This document shows positions 7,885 through 14,412 of a stretch of DNA of 39,028 nucleotides, one piece after another. The position numbers and the translations under genes are program-made. The notes beneath the pieces were generated by a model. That model was given only the letters and a program-made list of their open reading frames with translations. It had not been told where the DNA came from and did not search any database. Position 1 is the first letter of the stretch. Every line of letters begins with the position of its first letter. This stretch comes from a virus. The DNA is taken from IMG/VR virus record IMGVR_UViG_3300048930_000172, positions 1-39,028 of that record. One strand, given 5' to 3'.

Positions 7885-9114
7885 ATGTCTCAGACCCGTA
7901 CCACCGCCGACGCGGTGCTCAAGGACTTCTACCTCCCGGCAGTCCGCCAGGTGCTCAACTCGGAAGTCTTCCTGCTCTCTCAGCTCGAGATGAACAGCGA
8001 GGATGTCGAAGGCCGCGCCGCCGTGCTGTCGATCAACACCGGCCGCAACCACGGTGTCGGTGCCCGCGCCGAACTCGGCACGCTCCCGGCCGCTGGCCGT
8101 CAGGGCTACAGCGAGCAGCGTGTCAACCTCAAGTACAACTACGGCTCCATCAAGATCTCGGGTCCGCTCATGCGGTCGATGGGATCGGATCGTGGTGCGT
8201 TCACCCGTCCGCTGGAATCGGAGACGCAGGGCGTCATCCGTGACCTCAAGAACGACGTGAACCGTCAGTGCTACGGCGACGGCTCCGGCAAGATCGTGCC
8301 CATCTCGGGTGCGAACACGGGCGCAGTCGTCCCACTGGCGAACGCCACGAACACGCAGCTCCGCCAGTTGGAGGAGGGCATGGTCATCGAGATCGGCACC
8401 CTCGCCGAGGCAGCAGCAGGCACCGCCACCGCAGCAGTCATCGCGTCGGTGCAGGTCGCCGCGAAGACCGTCACGCTGACCGCAACGGTCACCACCGCCA
8501 ACACGGACTTCATCTTCCGTGCCGGCTCGGGTGGTTCCGGTGCCGACCAGAAGGAGTTGACCGGCCTCGCCGCCATCGTCGACTCGTCCGGTGAGCTGTT
8601 CAACATCGACCCGGCCACCGTGTCGAAGTGGGCGTCGTACGAGGACGGCAACTCGGGCACCAACCGGGCCGTCGCCGAGACGATGTTCACGAAGGCTGCG
8701 ATGGAAGTCAACATCCGCAGCGGTGAGAGCATCGACTTGTGGGTGACGACCGACGGCGTGCATCGCGGTGTCGCGAACCTCCTGACCAGCCTCAAGCAGT
8801 TCCCGTCGACCAACCAGCTCAAGTCCGGCTACACCGGCTTGGACATGGGTTCGGTGTCGCAGGGCAACTCGGGCTCGCAGGAAGTGACCCTCACCTACGA
8901 CAAGGACTGCACCGGCAACACCGCCTACGGTCTGACGACCAAGCGGTTGCAGCAGTACCGCATGTCGGACTGGGAGTTCATGGAGGAGGACGGCAGCGTC
9001 CTCTCCCGCGTCAGCGGCCAGGACGCCTACGAGGCGACCCTGTTCTGCTATCATGAAGTGGCAACTGATGCACGCAATGCTCATGCCAAGATTGCAGACT
9101 TGACCGAAAGCTGA
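7885..9114 (+). CDS. Major capsid protein
   Basis: The 409-residue product follows the scaffold gene and is preceded by an AAGGAG site about 9 nt upstream. It has the layout of HK97-fold capsid proteins. The N-terminal arm contains LPAVRQVLNSEVFLLSQLE. An E-loop-like region ends in VNLKYNYGSIKISGPLMRSM (about 80-99), a typical HK97-fold strand/helix signature, and a spine helix region follows near 110-130. A Thr/Ala/Val-rich beta segment (about 170-215) may be an inserted surface domain. The C-terminal strand pattern TKRLQQYRMSDWEFMEEDG closes the P domain. Head-shell role inferred from fold signature and synteny. It is followed directly by a strong terminator. Confidence 0.88.
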   Translation: MSQTRTTADAVLKDFYLPAVRQVLNSEVFLLSQLEMNSEDVEGRAAVLSINTGRNHGVGARAELGTLPAAGRQGYSEQRVNLKYNYGSIKISGPLMRSMGSDRGAFTRPLESETQGVIRDLKNDVNRQCYGDGSGKIVPISGANTGAVVPLANATNTQLRQLEEGMVIEIGTLAEAAAGTATAAVIASVQVAAKTVTLTATVTTANTDFIFRAGSGGSGADQKELTGLAAIVDSSGELFNIDPATVSKWASYEDGNSGTNRAVAETMFTKAAMEVNIRSGESIDLWVTTDGVHRGVANLLTSLKQFPSTNQLKSGYTGLDMGSVSQGNSGSQEVTLTYDKDCTGNTAYGLTTKRLQQYRMSDWEFMEEDGSVLSRVSGQDAYEATLFCYHEVATDARNAHAKIADLTES

Positions 9115-9128
9115 ACCCTTGCCCCGTA

Positions 9129-9172
9129 AGGGCCAGAGCCGCTTCCCTCCTGTTGCGGCTCTGGCCCTTTTT
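9129..9172. terminator. Intrinsic terminator after the capsid gene
   Basis: A perfect 14-bp stem (AGGGCCAGAGCCGC, 9129-9142, with its complement at 9155-9168) and a 12-nt loop are followed by five T residues and then gggtttt. Preceding it on the other strand is a shorter A-rich start, so it may also stop the antisense HNH gene that ends at 9189. Confidence 0.93.
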
Positions 9173-9188
9173 GGGTTTTACGAGACGG

Positions 9189-9656
9189 TTATAGGTGCGC
9201 CCATAGTTTCTTTGTTTGGATGGCCGATACATGCTGCTGGCTGATTCCGAACCGCTTGGCCGTGATCCGCTGGGGTTCGGCTGACTGGCGAATGGCGAGC
9301 ACGTCATCCTTGGTGAGCTTGGCGAGCGGGTGCTTCTCGCCTCGGTTATCAGTTCCGTCTCGTCGGCGGTCCAACTGGTTCTCGCTCGGGCTCGCCCAGT
9401 AGAGGTGCCGGGCGTTCATGCAGAGCGTCTGCTTGCAGAGGTGCGCCGCTTCCTTGTCAGCGGGATCTTCGCCCGTCGCGAGCACCAGCGCGTGCCGGTG
9501 GGTGTACGTCAGCTCGCCGTCCAGCCGCACCTTGCCGTACTTCTTCTTGCCTCGGACGTTGATGTGGGCGTAGGGCCAGACGACGCACTCGTCCGTCTCG
9601 GTCGCTCGCAGCCGGTTGAACTCGCTGAGCGCTTGACCCCAAGGTAGTCTTGCCAT
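9189..9656 (-). CDS. HNH homing endonuclease 1
   Basis: The 155-residue free-standing endonuclease would cut unoccupied alleles to promote its own spread. It begins with a TDEC..WPYA motif (about 21-30) shared by all three HNH proteins here. The HNH core shows Asn81, His72 (AAHLCKQTLC) and His84 (NARHL), with Cys74 and Cys79 as possible zinc ligands. The C-terminal half (107-155) has AKLTKDDVLAIR followed by a helix-turn-helix (RITAKRFGISQQHVSAI) for DNA binding. It lies antisense between capsid and connector genes. Its ATG sits 2 nt from a hairpin whose loop holds the AGAGG ribosome site. It is clearly related to the proteins at 13179-13742 and 31771-32220. Confidence 0.92.
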   Translation of the reverse strand: MARLPWGQALSEFNRLRATETDECVVWPYAHINVRGKKKYGKVRLDGELTYTHRHALVLATGEDPADKEAAHLCKQTLCMNARHLYWASPSENQLDRRRDGTDNRGEKHPLAKLTKDDVLAIRQSAEPQRITAKRFGISQQHVSAIQTKKLWAHL

Positions 9657-9711
9657 ATCAGGAACCTCTGTTTCCTGGTCATGCCCCCGGCCGCTGACAC
9701 GGTGCGGGGGC
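9657..9711 (-). promoter_or_regulatory. Structured two-hairpin leader of HNH gene 1
   Basis: Reading towards the gene, an outer hairpin (GCCCCCG 9711-9705 with CGGGGGC 9689-9683, plus an inner CCG/CGG step) comes first. A 5-nt linker follows, then a second hairpin (CAGGAA 9677-9672 with TTCCTG 9664-9659). The loop of the second hairpin carries the ribosome site, 2 nt before the ATG-proximal end. The same arrangement with compensatory base changes precedes HNH gene 2 (13743-13796). It may control translation or be part of the mobile unit. Confidence 0.7.
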
Positions 9712-9740
9712 GTTCACTGTCTTGGGGGTCAGTGTAGTTC

Positions 9741-9746
9741 TATGCT
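9741..9746 (+). promoter_or_regulatory. -10 box, leaderless type
   Basis: TATGCT lies 6 nt before the ATG at 9753, just after the HNH leader and capsid terminator. A fresh promoter would be needed here to express the connector genes. No good -35 at 16-18 bp. Confidence 0.5.
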
Positions 9747-9752
9747 GTGGCA

Positions 9753-10175
9753 ATGACGATGATCGAGCACCCCGAGTGGGTCGAGGGTCGAAGGCTGTGG
9801 CTCGACCCGGCGATGCGTGTGGTCATCGACAAGCTGCACAACGGCGACGCCACGAAGGGTTGGGATGGCGACCCGCGGCTCGAGGTGTACTGCACCCCCA
9901 CCGCTGACGGTCCCGTATGGGAACTGTGGCGGTTGGAGGACGACAACGAGTACCGCATGACGTGTCGTTCGCAGCCTGGCGTCCCGTTCGATGAGCGTCT
10001 GATCGAACATCTCGTCGCCCACGACCGTCGCCGCTTCAAGACGTCGCTGCACGAGCAGATCAAGGCGAAGAACGATGCCGTCGACCGCGAGATCCGCCGC
10101 AAGAACGACGACTACATCCGCGAGGAAGTCAACCCGCGTCTCGACTGGGCCTTGAAGAAGGACGGACTCGCATGA
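9753..10175 (+). CDS. Hypothetical protein in the head-connector cluster
   Basis: The product is about 140 residues long, soluble and charged. It has a Trp-rich N-terminal half (HPEWVEGRRLWLDPAMR, VWELWRLEDD) and a helical, probably coiled C-terminal half rich in Lys, Arg and Asp (LHEQIKAKNDAVDREIRRKNDD). The ATG at 9753 is chosen because it lies 6 nt after the TATGCT box; GTG 9747 and ATG 9759 are alternatives. Its stop overlaps the next start (ATGA). Its place between capsid and adaptor suggests a virion or head-completion role, but no family is recognised. Confidence 0.7.
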   Translation: MTMIEHPEWVEGRRLWLDPAMRVVIDKLHNGDATKGWDGDPRLEVYCTPTADGPVWELWRLEDDNEYRMTCRSQPGVPFDERLIEHLVAHDRRRFKTSLHEQIKAKNDAVDREIRRKNDDYIREEVNPRLDWALKKDGLA

Positions 10176-10789
10176 GCCGCCTCGCACAGATCCGCCGCAC
10201 CGTGCGTTCACGTCTCGGCGTGCCGGTCACCGACCAGTTCCAAACCGACGACGTCATCGACGAACACATCAACATCGCCATCCAGACCATCGAACAAGAG
10301 AACCGCTGGCCGTGGCAGGAAGCGATCCAGGCCGTCACGATGGCCGACTCGTCCGGCGACTTCACCGTCCCGACCGACTGGCGGGCCACACGGGCGATCA
10401 TCGCCGACCGCTACGAAGTGAAGATCGTGTCGCCGATCGACGTGCTCATGTACCCGACGAACGCGTCCGGCCCCCCGCAGATCGCTGCGATCATCGACCG
10501 CACCGCCAAGCTGCGCCCCGTACCCGCAGCGGGGACCGTGCTGTCGCACATCTACTACCGTGCCCCGGTACTGCTCGTCGAGGACGACGACGAACCGCAG
10601 ATGCCGACCGAGTACACGCCGGCCATCGTCACGAAGGCCGCCGAACTGCTGTCGTTGCGCGAGGACGACCGTGCCGCTGCTGCTGCCCATCTCACCGAAT
10701 ACCAGCAGTGGCTACAGCGGATGAGGAAAGATACTCGTCGCACCACCGGCCCCATCACCCCCCGTATCCGTCCCGGTTCGTGGACGTAA
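10172..10789 (+). CDS. Head-to-tail adaptor protein
   Basis: The 205-residue product has the helical N-terminal pattern IRRTVRSRLGVP...FQTDDVIDEHINIAIQTIEQENRWPWQE (about residues 7-47). This resembles the adaptor proteins that bind under the portal in podoviruses such as SU10-type phages. A beta region with FTVPTDWRATRAII (about 62-75) follows, and then a C-terminal helical part (IVTKAAELLSLREDDRAAAAAHLTEY) that would extend along the portal. It overlaps the previous gene by four bases. Function inferred from pattern and synteny. Confidence 0.75.
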   Translation: MSRLAQIRRTVRSRLGVPVTDQFQTDDVIDEHINIAIQTIEQENRWPWQEAIQAVTMADSSGDFTVPTDWRATRAIIADRYEVKIVSPIDVLMYPTNASGPPQIAAIIDRTAKLRPVPAAGTVLSHIYYRAPVLLVEDDDEPQMPTEYTPAIVTKAAELLSLREDDRAAAAAHLTEYQQWLQRMRKDTRRTTGPITPRIRPGSWT

Positions 10790-10798
10790 GGAGACATC

Positions 10799-11095
10799 AT
10801 GATCCACGCCCTCGAAATCACCCTGTCGACCACCGCCCAGAAGATCGTCGACTGCACGAACGTCTCGGCCGTCGATCGTTGCCAGGTGCTCCTGCAAGCA
10901 GCGTCGGGTGCGATCCAGGTCGGCGGTCCCGACGTCTCCGTTGCCGGTGGCCTCACGATCGCGGCGACGACCGGGACTCTTGACATCTCGCTCGGCCCCG
11001 GCGACGATCTGTGGGCGGTTGCTGCTGGAACTGGAACCACAACGTCAACCGATCCATCACTGCCCCTGGTGGGCGTCGGTGGCGTCTGGTCCTGA
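10799..11095 (+). CDS. Small structural (decoration-like) protein
   Basis: The 98-residue product is Gly/Thr/Ala-rich and predicted all-beta, with VGGPDVSVAGGLTIAATTGTLDI and a closing LWAVAAGTGTTT. This resembles small head- or tail-decorating beta proteins found near connector genes. AAGGAG sits 8 nt before the ATG. It lies between adaptor and tail hub genes. The exact role is not deducible. Confidence 0.6.
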   Translation: MIHALEITLSTTAQKIVDCTNVSAVDRCQVLLQAASGAIQVGGPDVSVAGGLTIAATTGTLDISLGPGDDLWAVAAGTGTTTSTDPSLPLVGVGGVWS

Positions 11096-11115
11096 CCCGG
11101 CCGTTACTTCCAAGT

Positions 11116-11158
11116 TGGTTCGCCCGTCAACCACCCACCGAACCACGCGGAGTAACCT
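11116..11158 (+). promoter_or_regulatory. Inverted repeat and -10 box before the tail hub gene
   Basis: TGGTTCG (11116-11122) and CGAACCA (11139-11145) form a perfect 7-bp inverted repeat just upstream of TAACCT (11153-11158). That box is 6 nt before the ATG at 11165. The repeat covers the position where a -35 would lie, so it could be an operator or simply a hairpin. Confidence 0.4.
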
Positions 11159-11164
11159 GCCGAC

Positions 11165-12679
11165 ATGCCGGATTTTCCCGTTCGTTGGAGTGATTGGTCC
11201 GGTGGTGACTACGGCGACCTCGACTCCGCGAAGGCCGAGTCGAACCAGTACCACGGCAACAACGTCACCGTCTACAACTCGGGGCTGATCGGACCTCGCG
11301 CCGGCCTCAAGCCGTTCACGACGAGTGGACTGCCTACACACACGCACGCCCCCGGTCCAATGGGGTTCAGTGTGTTCAACTCGAACCTGCTGATCGTGCT
11401 GAACCGGATCTACCAGATCCCGCTCTCCACGGGCGTCGCTGCCGCCCAGGACGTGTACCCGACGTCGGCTGCCAACCCGGTCGGCTTCGCCGTCGCCAAC
11501 AGCGTGCTGTACTCACTCAAGGACGGCATCGTCTACAAGCACTCAGGCACCGCGACCGTCGCCGCAACCATGCCGGTTGGCATCACGTTCTCCCGGCTCG
11601 TGCAATGGGAACAGTGGCTCATCGGCGTCGACGCCACCGTCCCGTACCGGATCTGGTTCACCGAACTCACCTCGGCCGGACCCAACTTCGACGTGTGGCC
11701 CGCCAACAACTTCTTGTACGTCGGCGGCAACCAGGCCATCGAAGCGCTCCTTCCGATCTACAACACGCTGTACGCAGGCAAGGCGTCGGGCTGGTGGGCA
11801 GTGTCCGGCGTGCTCGGCATCCAAGCCTCGGTGCGTGCCCTCACGATCGGCAACGGCCCGAAGGACGGACGCCTCGCCGCCGCGACGACCGACAACCGGA
11901 TCGTGTACTGGCCGAACCAGGACTCGCCCGCCATGTTCAACGGCGAATCGACCCGCGTCCTCGACCGTCAAGTGCTCAGACAGGCTCAGACCGAGTTCCC
12001 GTCCGACGGCATAGCAGTCACCCCCACACACCAGAAGGTGTACATGGCGGGCGACGCTGACGCCAACAACGACGCCACCGACCTGTACGAATACCACCAG
12101 GGCCGATGGTCCTATCTTTCGCTCAACACTGCGATCGGTGGCATCCTGCCCCTCGACGTCAAGGCCGGCGACCAGCTCCCGTCCGGTGTGATCTTCGTCG
12201 TCAACAGTCCAACGACCGTCGGTGATGCCGTCGTCATCTCGTCGTTCGATCACGGTCTGGATCGACCGGCGCACGCCTCCGACACCTGGGCGTCACCGAC
12301 CGATCCCGGTGAGACGGAACTCGTGGCGGGAGAACTCGAGCTGCGGTCGTGGTACGACGGCCAAGGCAGGCAGGTGCGGGTGCGTTCCGTCATCGTGCAG
12401 TTCCGCAAGTGGACGTCGGGTGTCGCTGACACGTTGAACCGGATCACGATGAACGTCACGGTCAACGGCCAGTACGAGGCCGGTTCGGCGACGGGCGACA
12501 CTGTCGAATGGTACGAGCCGTCCGAGCGGGCGACCGATGACGGCACGAACGATTCGTGGCGGGTGAATATCGGCGAGCAGGGCTGGGGCAACGGGCTGAC
12601 GATCACGTTCCCGAAATTGCAGGGTGTCGCGATCCGCGAGGTGATCGCACTGTGTGACGTGAGGAACACGAAGACGTGA
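11165..12679 (+). CDS. Putative tail hub / nozzle protein
   Basis: The 504-residue product begins with the pattern SKAESNQYHGNNVTVYNSGLIGPRAG-like (about residues 22-47), followed by many short beta blades (for example FSVFNSNLLIVLNRIYQIP, FAVANSVLYSLKDGIVYKH, RIVYWPNQDSPAMF). This repeated-blade composition resembles the beta-propeller nozzle or 'stabilisation' proteins of podoviral tails (P22 gp10 type). The C-terminal region has a separate beta domain (about 390-500). It follows a leaderless-type -10 box and overlaps the next gene (GTGA). The assignment is by composition, size and position, so tail tube or fibre attachment remains possible. Confidence 0.65.
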   Translation: MPDFPVRWSDWSGGDYGDLDSAKAESNQYHGNNVTVYNSGLIGPRAGLKPFTTSGLPTHTHAPGPMGFSVFNSNLLIVLNRIYQIPLSTGVAAAQDVYPTSAANPVGFAVANSVLYSLKDGIVYKHSGTATVAATMPVGITFSRLVQWEQWLIGVDATVPYRIWFTELTSAGPNFDVWPANNFLYVGGNQAIEALLPIYNTLYAGKASGWWAVSGVLGIQASVRALTIGNGPKDGRLAAATTDNRIVYWPNQDSPAMFNGESTRVLDRQVLRQAQTEFPSDGIAVTPTHQKVYMAGDADANNDATDLYEYHQGRWSYLSLNTAIGGILPLDVKAGDQLPSGVIFVVNSPTTVGDAVVISSFDHGLDRPAHASDTWASPTDPGETELVAGELELRSWYDGQGRQVRVRSVIVQFRKWTSGVADTLNRITMNVTVNGQYEAGSATGDTVEWYEPSERATDDGTNDSWRVNIGEQGWGNGLTITFPKLQGVAIREVIALCDVRNTKT

Positions 12680-13068
12680 GCAACGGTCCCGGTTTCCAGT
12701 ACGCGCTGCGCGCCGAGCAGTTGGCGTTCGCCCCGTCGGATCAGTACCGCGCCGTGTTGCAGGAACAGCGCGACCGCGAGCTGGAAGACCATTTGGCCGC
12801 GACGGCGACCAAGCTCAACGGCATCCAATACGACCGAACTGCTGTTACAACAGACGGTTCAGGGCAAGCGACGATCAACTTTCCTTCGGCGTTCACTGCG
12901 TTGCCGTCAATGTCGCAGCCCGCTGTGGCTGGTACGTCCGTGTATGTCGCCACGATCACCTCCCTGTCAAAAACCAGCTTCACGGTGTCGGTTCGCAGCA
13001 TCACTACGGGCACTTTGTTCGTCGGCAGTATCACGATCATGTGGCAGGCGTTCGGGGAGCTGGCGTGA
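12676..13068 (+). CDS. Minor tail protein with C-terminal beta domain
   Basis: The 130-residue product has a helical N-terminus (LRAEQLAFAPSDQYRAVLQEQRDREL, about 12-37) that could anchor it to the tail. The C-terminal domain (about 55-128) contains TTDGSGQATINFPSAF and ends in GSITIMWQAFGE, similar to the short beta domains that cap phage tail fibres (gp53/H-type lectin-like). The GTG start overlaps the previous stop. Receptor or structural role is inferred. Confidence 0.6.
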   Translation: MSNGPGFQYALRAEQLAFAPSDQYRAVLQEQRDRELEDHLAATATKLNGIQYDRTAVTTDGSGQATINFPSAFTALPSMSQPAVAGTSVYVATITSLSKTSFTVSVRSITTGTLFVGSITIMWQAFGELA

Positions 13069-13096
13069 GTCCAATCCGCAGCGGTGGTGCTGTGAC

Positions 13097-13102
13097 TACG
13101 AT
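13097..13102 (+). promoter_or_regulatory. Possible -10 box before the truncated gene start
   Basis: TACGAT is followed by a short leader containing AAGGAG and the ATG at 13122. It would transcribe the truncated gene copy and run antisense into the HNH gene. Confidence 0.3.
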
Positions 13103-13121
13103 GGCACGCAAGGAGTGACGA

Positions 13122-13184
13122 ATGGCAGCCAAGACTGACAACTCAATGACGAGCCTGCTGTCACGCTTCGGCGTGGGACTAGAT
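13122..13184 (+). pseudogene. Truncated 5' end of an internal virion protein gene
   Basis: The first ~20 codons (MAAKTDNSMTSLLSRFGV) match the start of the intact downstream gene at 13825 (MAENTNGMTSLLSRLGV). The homology stops where the antisense HNH gene begins. The frame stays open through the HNH gene to 13832, but that part is only HNH antisense. A good ribosome site (AAGGAG) is retained. This looks like the left remnant of a gene interrupted at its 5' end by the HNH unit. Confidence 0.75.
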
Positions 13185-13742
13185 GTGCTTCCACGTGCGT
13201 CGGTTTCGAGCTTGACTGATCGTTGCCTCGCCAACCCCGTACTTCTCCGCCAGGACCTTCCCTTGCTCACCAGACGCACGGATGACACGAACGTCACGCT
13301 CCGTCAGCCTGTGCGCCGGGCACTGCTCTCCCCAGTTCATCGTGCCGTCGCGCTTCTTGTCGGCGCAGTTCTCTGCTCTCGTAGCCCATCGCAGGTGACG
13401 AGGGTTCATGCACGACGGGTTGTGGCACGGCCCGTGTGCGGCCTCAAGGCCATCGCCGTCAATTCCGGTCGCACGTTGCAGCGCGAGGCGGTGCGTGTAG
13501 TGCTTGGTGCCTTCGTAGACCAGCGTGCCGTATCCCGCAGAAGTTCGGGCGTGCGGCCACTCAATGCACTCGTCGGTCTGAATCGCGAGCAGGCGATCGA
13601 AGTCGCCCGACCGCTGCCGACTCGGCGCGATCGGAGTGTCCAGTTCCCCTCGATACCTGCGCCTACGGTGCGAGCAGCACATCGACCGTCCTTGTGTCGG
13701 TCGACCGCAACCGTCGACGGGGCAGTGGCTAGGGTGGGTCAT
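13179..13742 (-). CDS. HNH homing endonuclease 2 with N-terminal zinc finger
   Basis: The 187-residue product has an extra N-terminal Cys/His cluster (Cys7, Cys12, Cys22, Cys23, His25) absent from the other two copies. It then shows the shared QTDEC..WPHA motif (56-65) and THRLALQRATG. The HNH core is AAH103 with Cys106 and Cys111, Asn113 and His116. The C-terminal part has HRLTERDVRVIRAS and a helix-turn-helix (GKVLAEKYGVGEATISQA). An AAGGAGG ribosome site lies in the loop of the conserved hairpin 2 nt before the ATG. It sits antisense exactly between a truncated and an intact copy of the same gene start. Confidence 0.92.
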   Translation of the reverse strand: MTHPSHCPVDGCGRPTQGRSMCCSHRRRRYRGELDTPIAPSRQRSGDFDRLLAIQTDECIEWPHARTSAGYGTLVYEGTKHYTHRLALQRATGIDGDGLEAAHGPCHNPSCMNPRHLRWATRAENCADKKRDGTMNWGEQCPAHRLTERDVRVIRASGEQGKVLAEKYGVGEATISQARNRRTWKHI

Positions 13743-13796
13743 ATCAGCCTCCTTGGTGGCTGGTCGTGCCCCCGGCTGTTTGCGCAGTGCGGGGGC
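13743..13796 (-). promoter_or_regulatory. Structured two-hairpin leader of HNH gene 2
   Basis: It has the same layout as 9657-9711. The outer hairpin is GCCCCCG (13796-13790) with CGGGGGC (13774-13768) and an inner CTG/CAG step. A 5-nt linker follows, then the inner hairpin CAGCC (13762-13758) with GGCTG (13749-13745), whose loop holds AAGGAGG. Compared with leader 1, both the inner step and the ribosome-site hairpin differ in sequence while keeping pairing. Confidence 0.7.
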
Positions 13797-13824
13797 GTTT
13801 CTTCAACCTTAGTGGGTGGATGTC

Positions 13825-14412
13825 ATGGCTGAGAACACCAACGGGATGACCTCGCTCCTGAGTCGGCTGGGCGTGGACTACCAGAACGCTCCCGCGCCCA
13901 CGCCGGCCACCCTCGCGTTCATGCGTGGGCTCGGGCTGTCGTTGGACACGATGGCTGCTGCGAAGGACAAGCAGGTCGGCCGCATCAAGGACCGCACCAC
14001 CTCGACGCTCGGGGACATCGACGTCGCCAACGAGCGCACGAAGACGAACATGCTCGGCGATCTCGTCCGGCGCGGCGTGCTGCGCTCCGGTGAAGCGAAC
14101 ACCCGGTACGGTCAGCAGGCTGAGAACGTCGCCCGTCGGAAGTCGGACGCTCTGCGTGCCCAGGCCGAAGGGATCGACCAGGCCGAGTTCGGGTTCAACA
14201 CGGGCGCTGACTCGCTGCGGACGCGGGCACTCGAAACGGTGCTCGGTGCCGAGACATCGCAGGCGCAAGAGAAGGCGGCACTCAAGGCGCAGGAGGAATC
14301 GTACAAGCGCCAGGATGCAGCCGCCGAACTCGCCTACACCCGCTCGAAGGAAGCCGAGGAACGGGCACTCAAGGCGCAAGAGGACTTTCTCAAGAGGGGG
14401 CTCGGGATATGA
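13825..14412 (+). CDS. Internal virion / ejection-type protein
   Basis: The 195-residue product is Ala-, Glu- and Arg-rich and almost entirely helical. Long coiled-coil stretches (about 50-95 and 130-190) and repeated AQEKAALKAQEES / ERALKAQEDF units are visible. Its place before the two largest virion genes matches the small internal core proteins that podoviruses eject with DNA. ATG 13825 is chosen by alignment with the truncated copy at 13122; an in-frame GTG lies at 13816. Its stop overlaps the next ATG (ATGA). Function inferred. Confidence 0.65.
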   Translation: MAENTNGMTSLLSRLGVDYQNAPAPTPATLAFMRGLGLSLDTMAAAKDKQVGRIKDRTTSTLGDIDVANERTKTNMLGDLVRRGVLRSGEANTRYGQQAENVARRKSDALRAQAEGIDQAEFGFNTGADSLRTRALETVLGAETSQAQEKAALKAQEESYKRQDAAAELAYTRSKEAEERALKAQEDFLKRGLGI

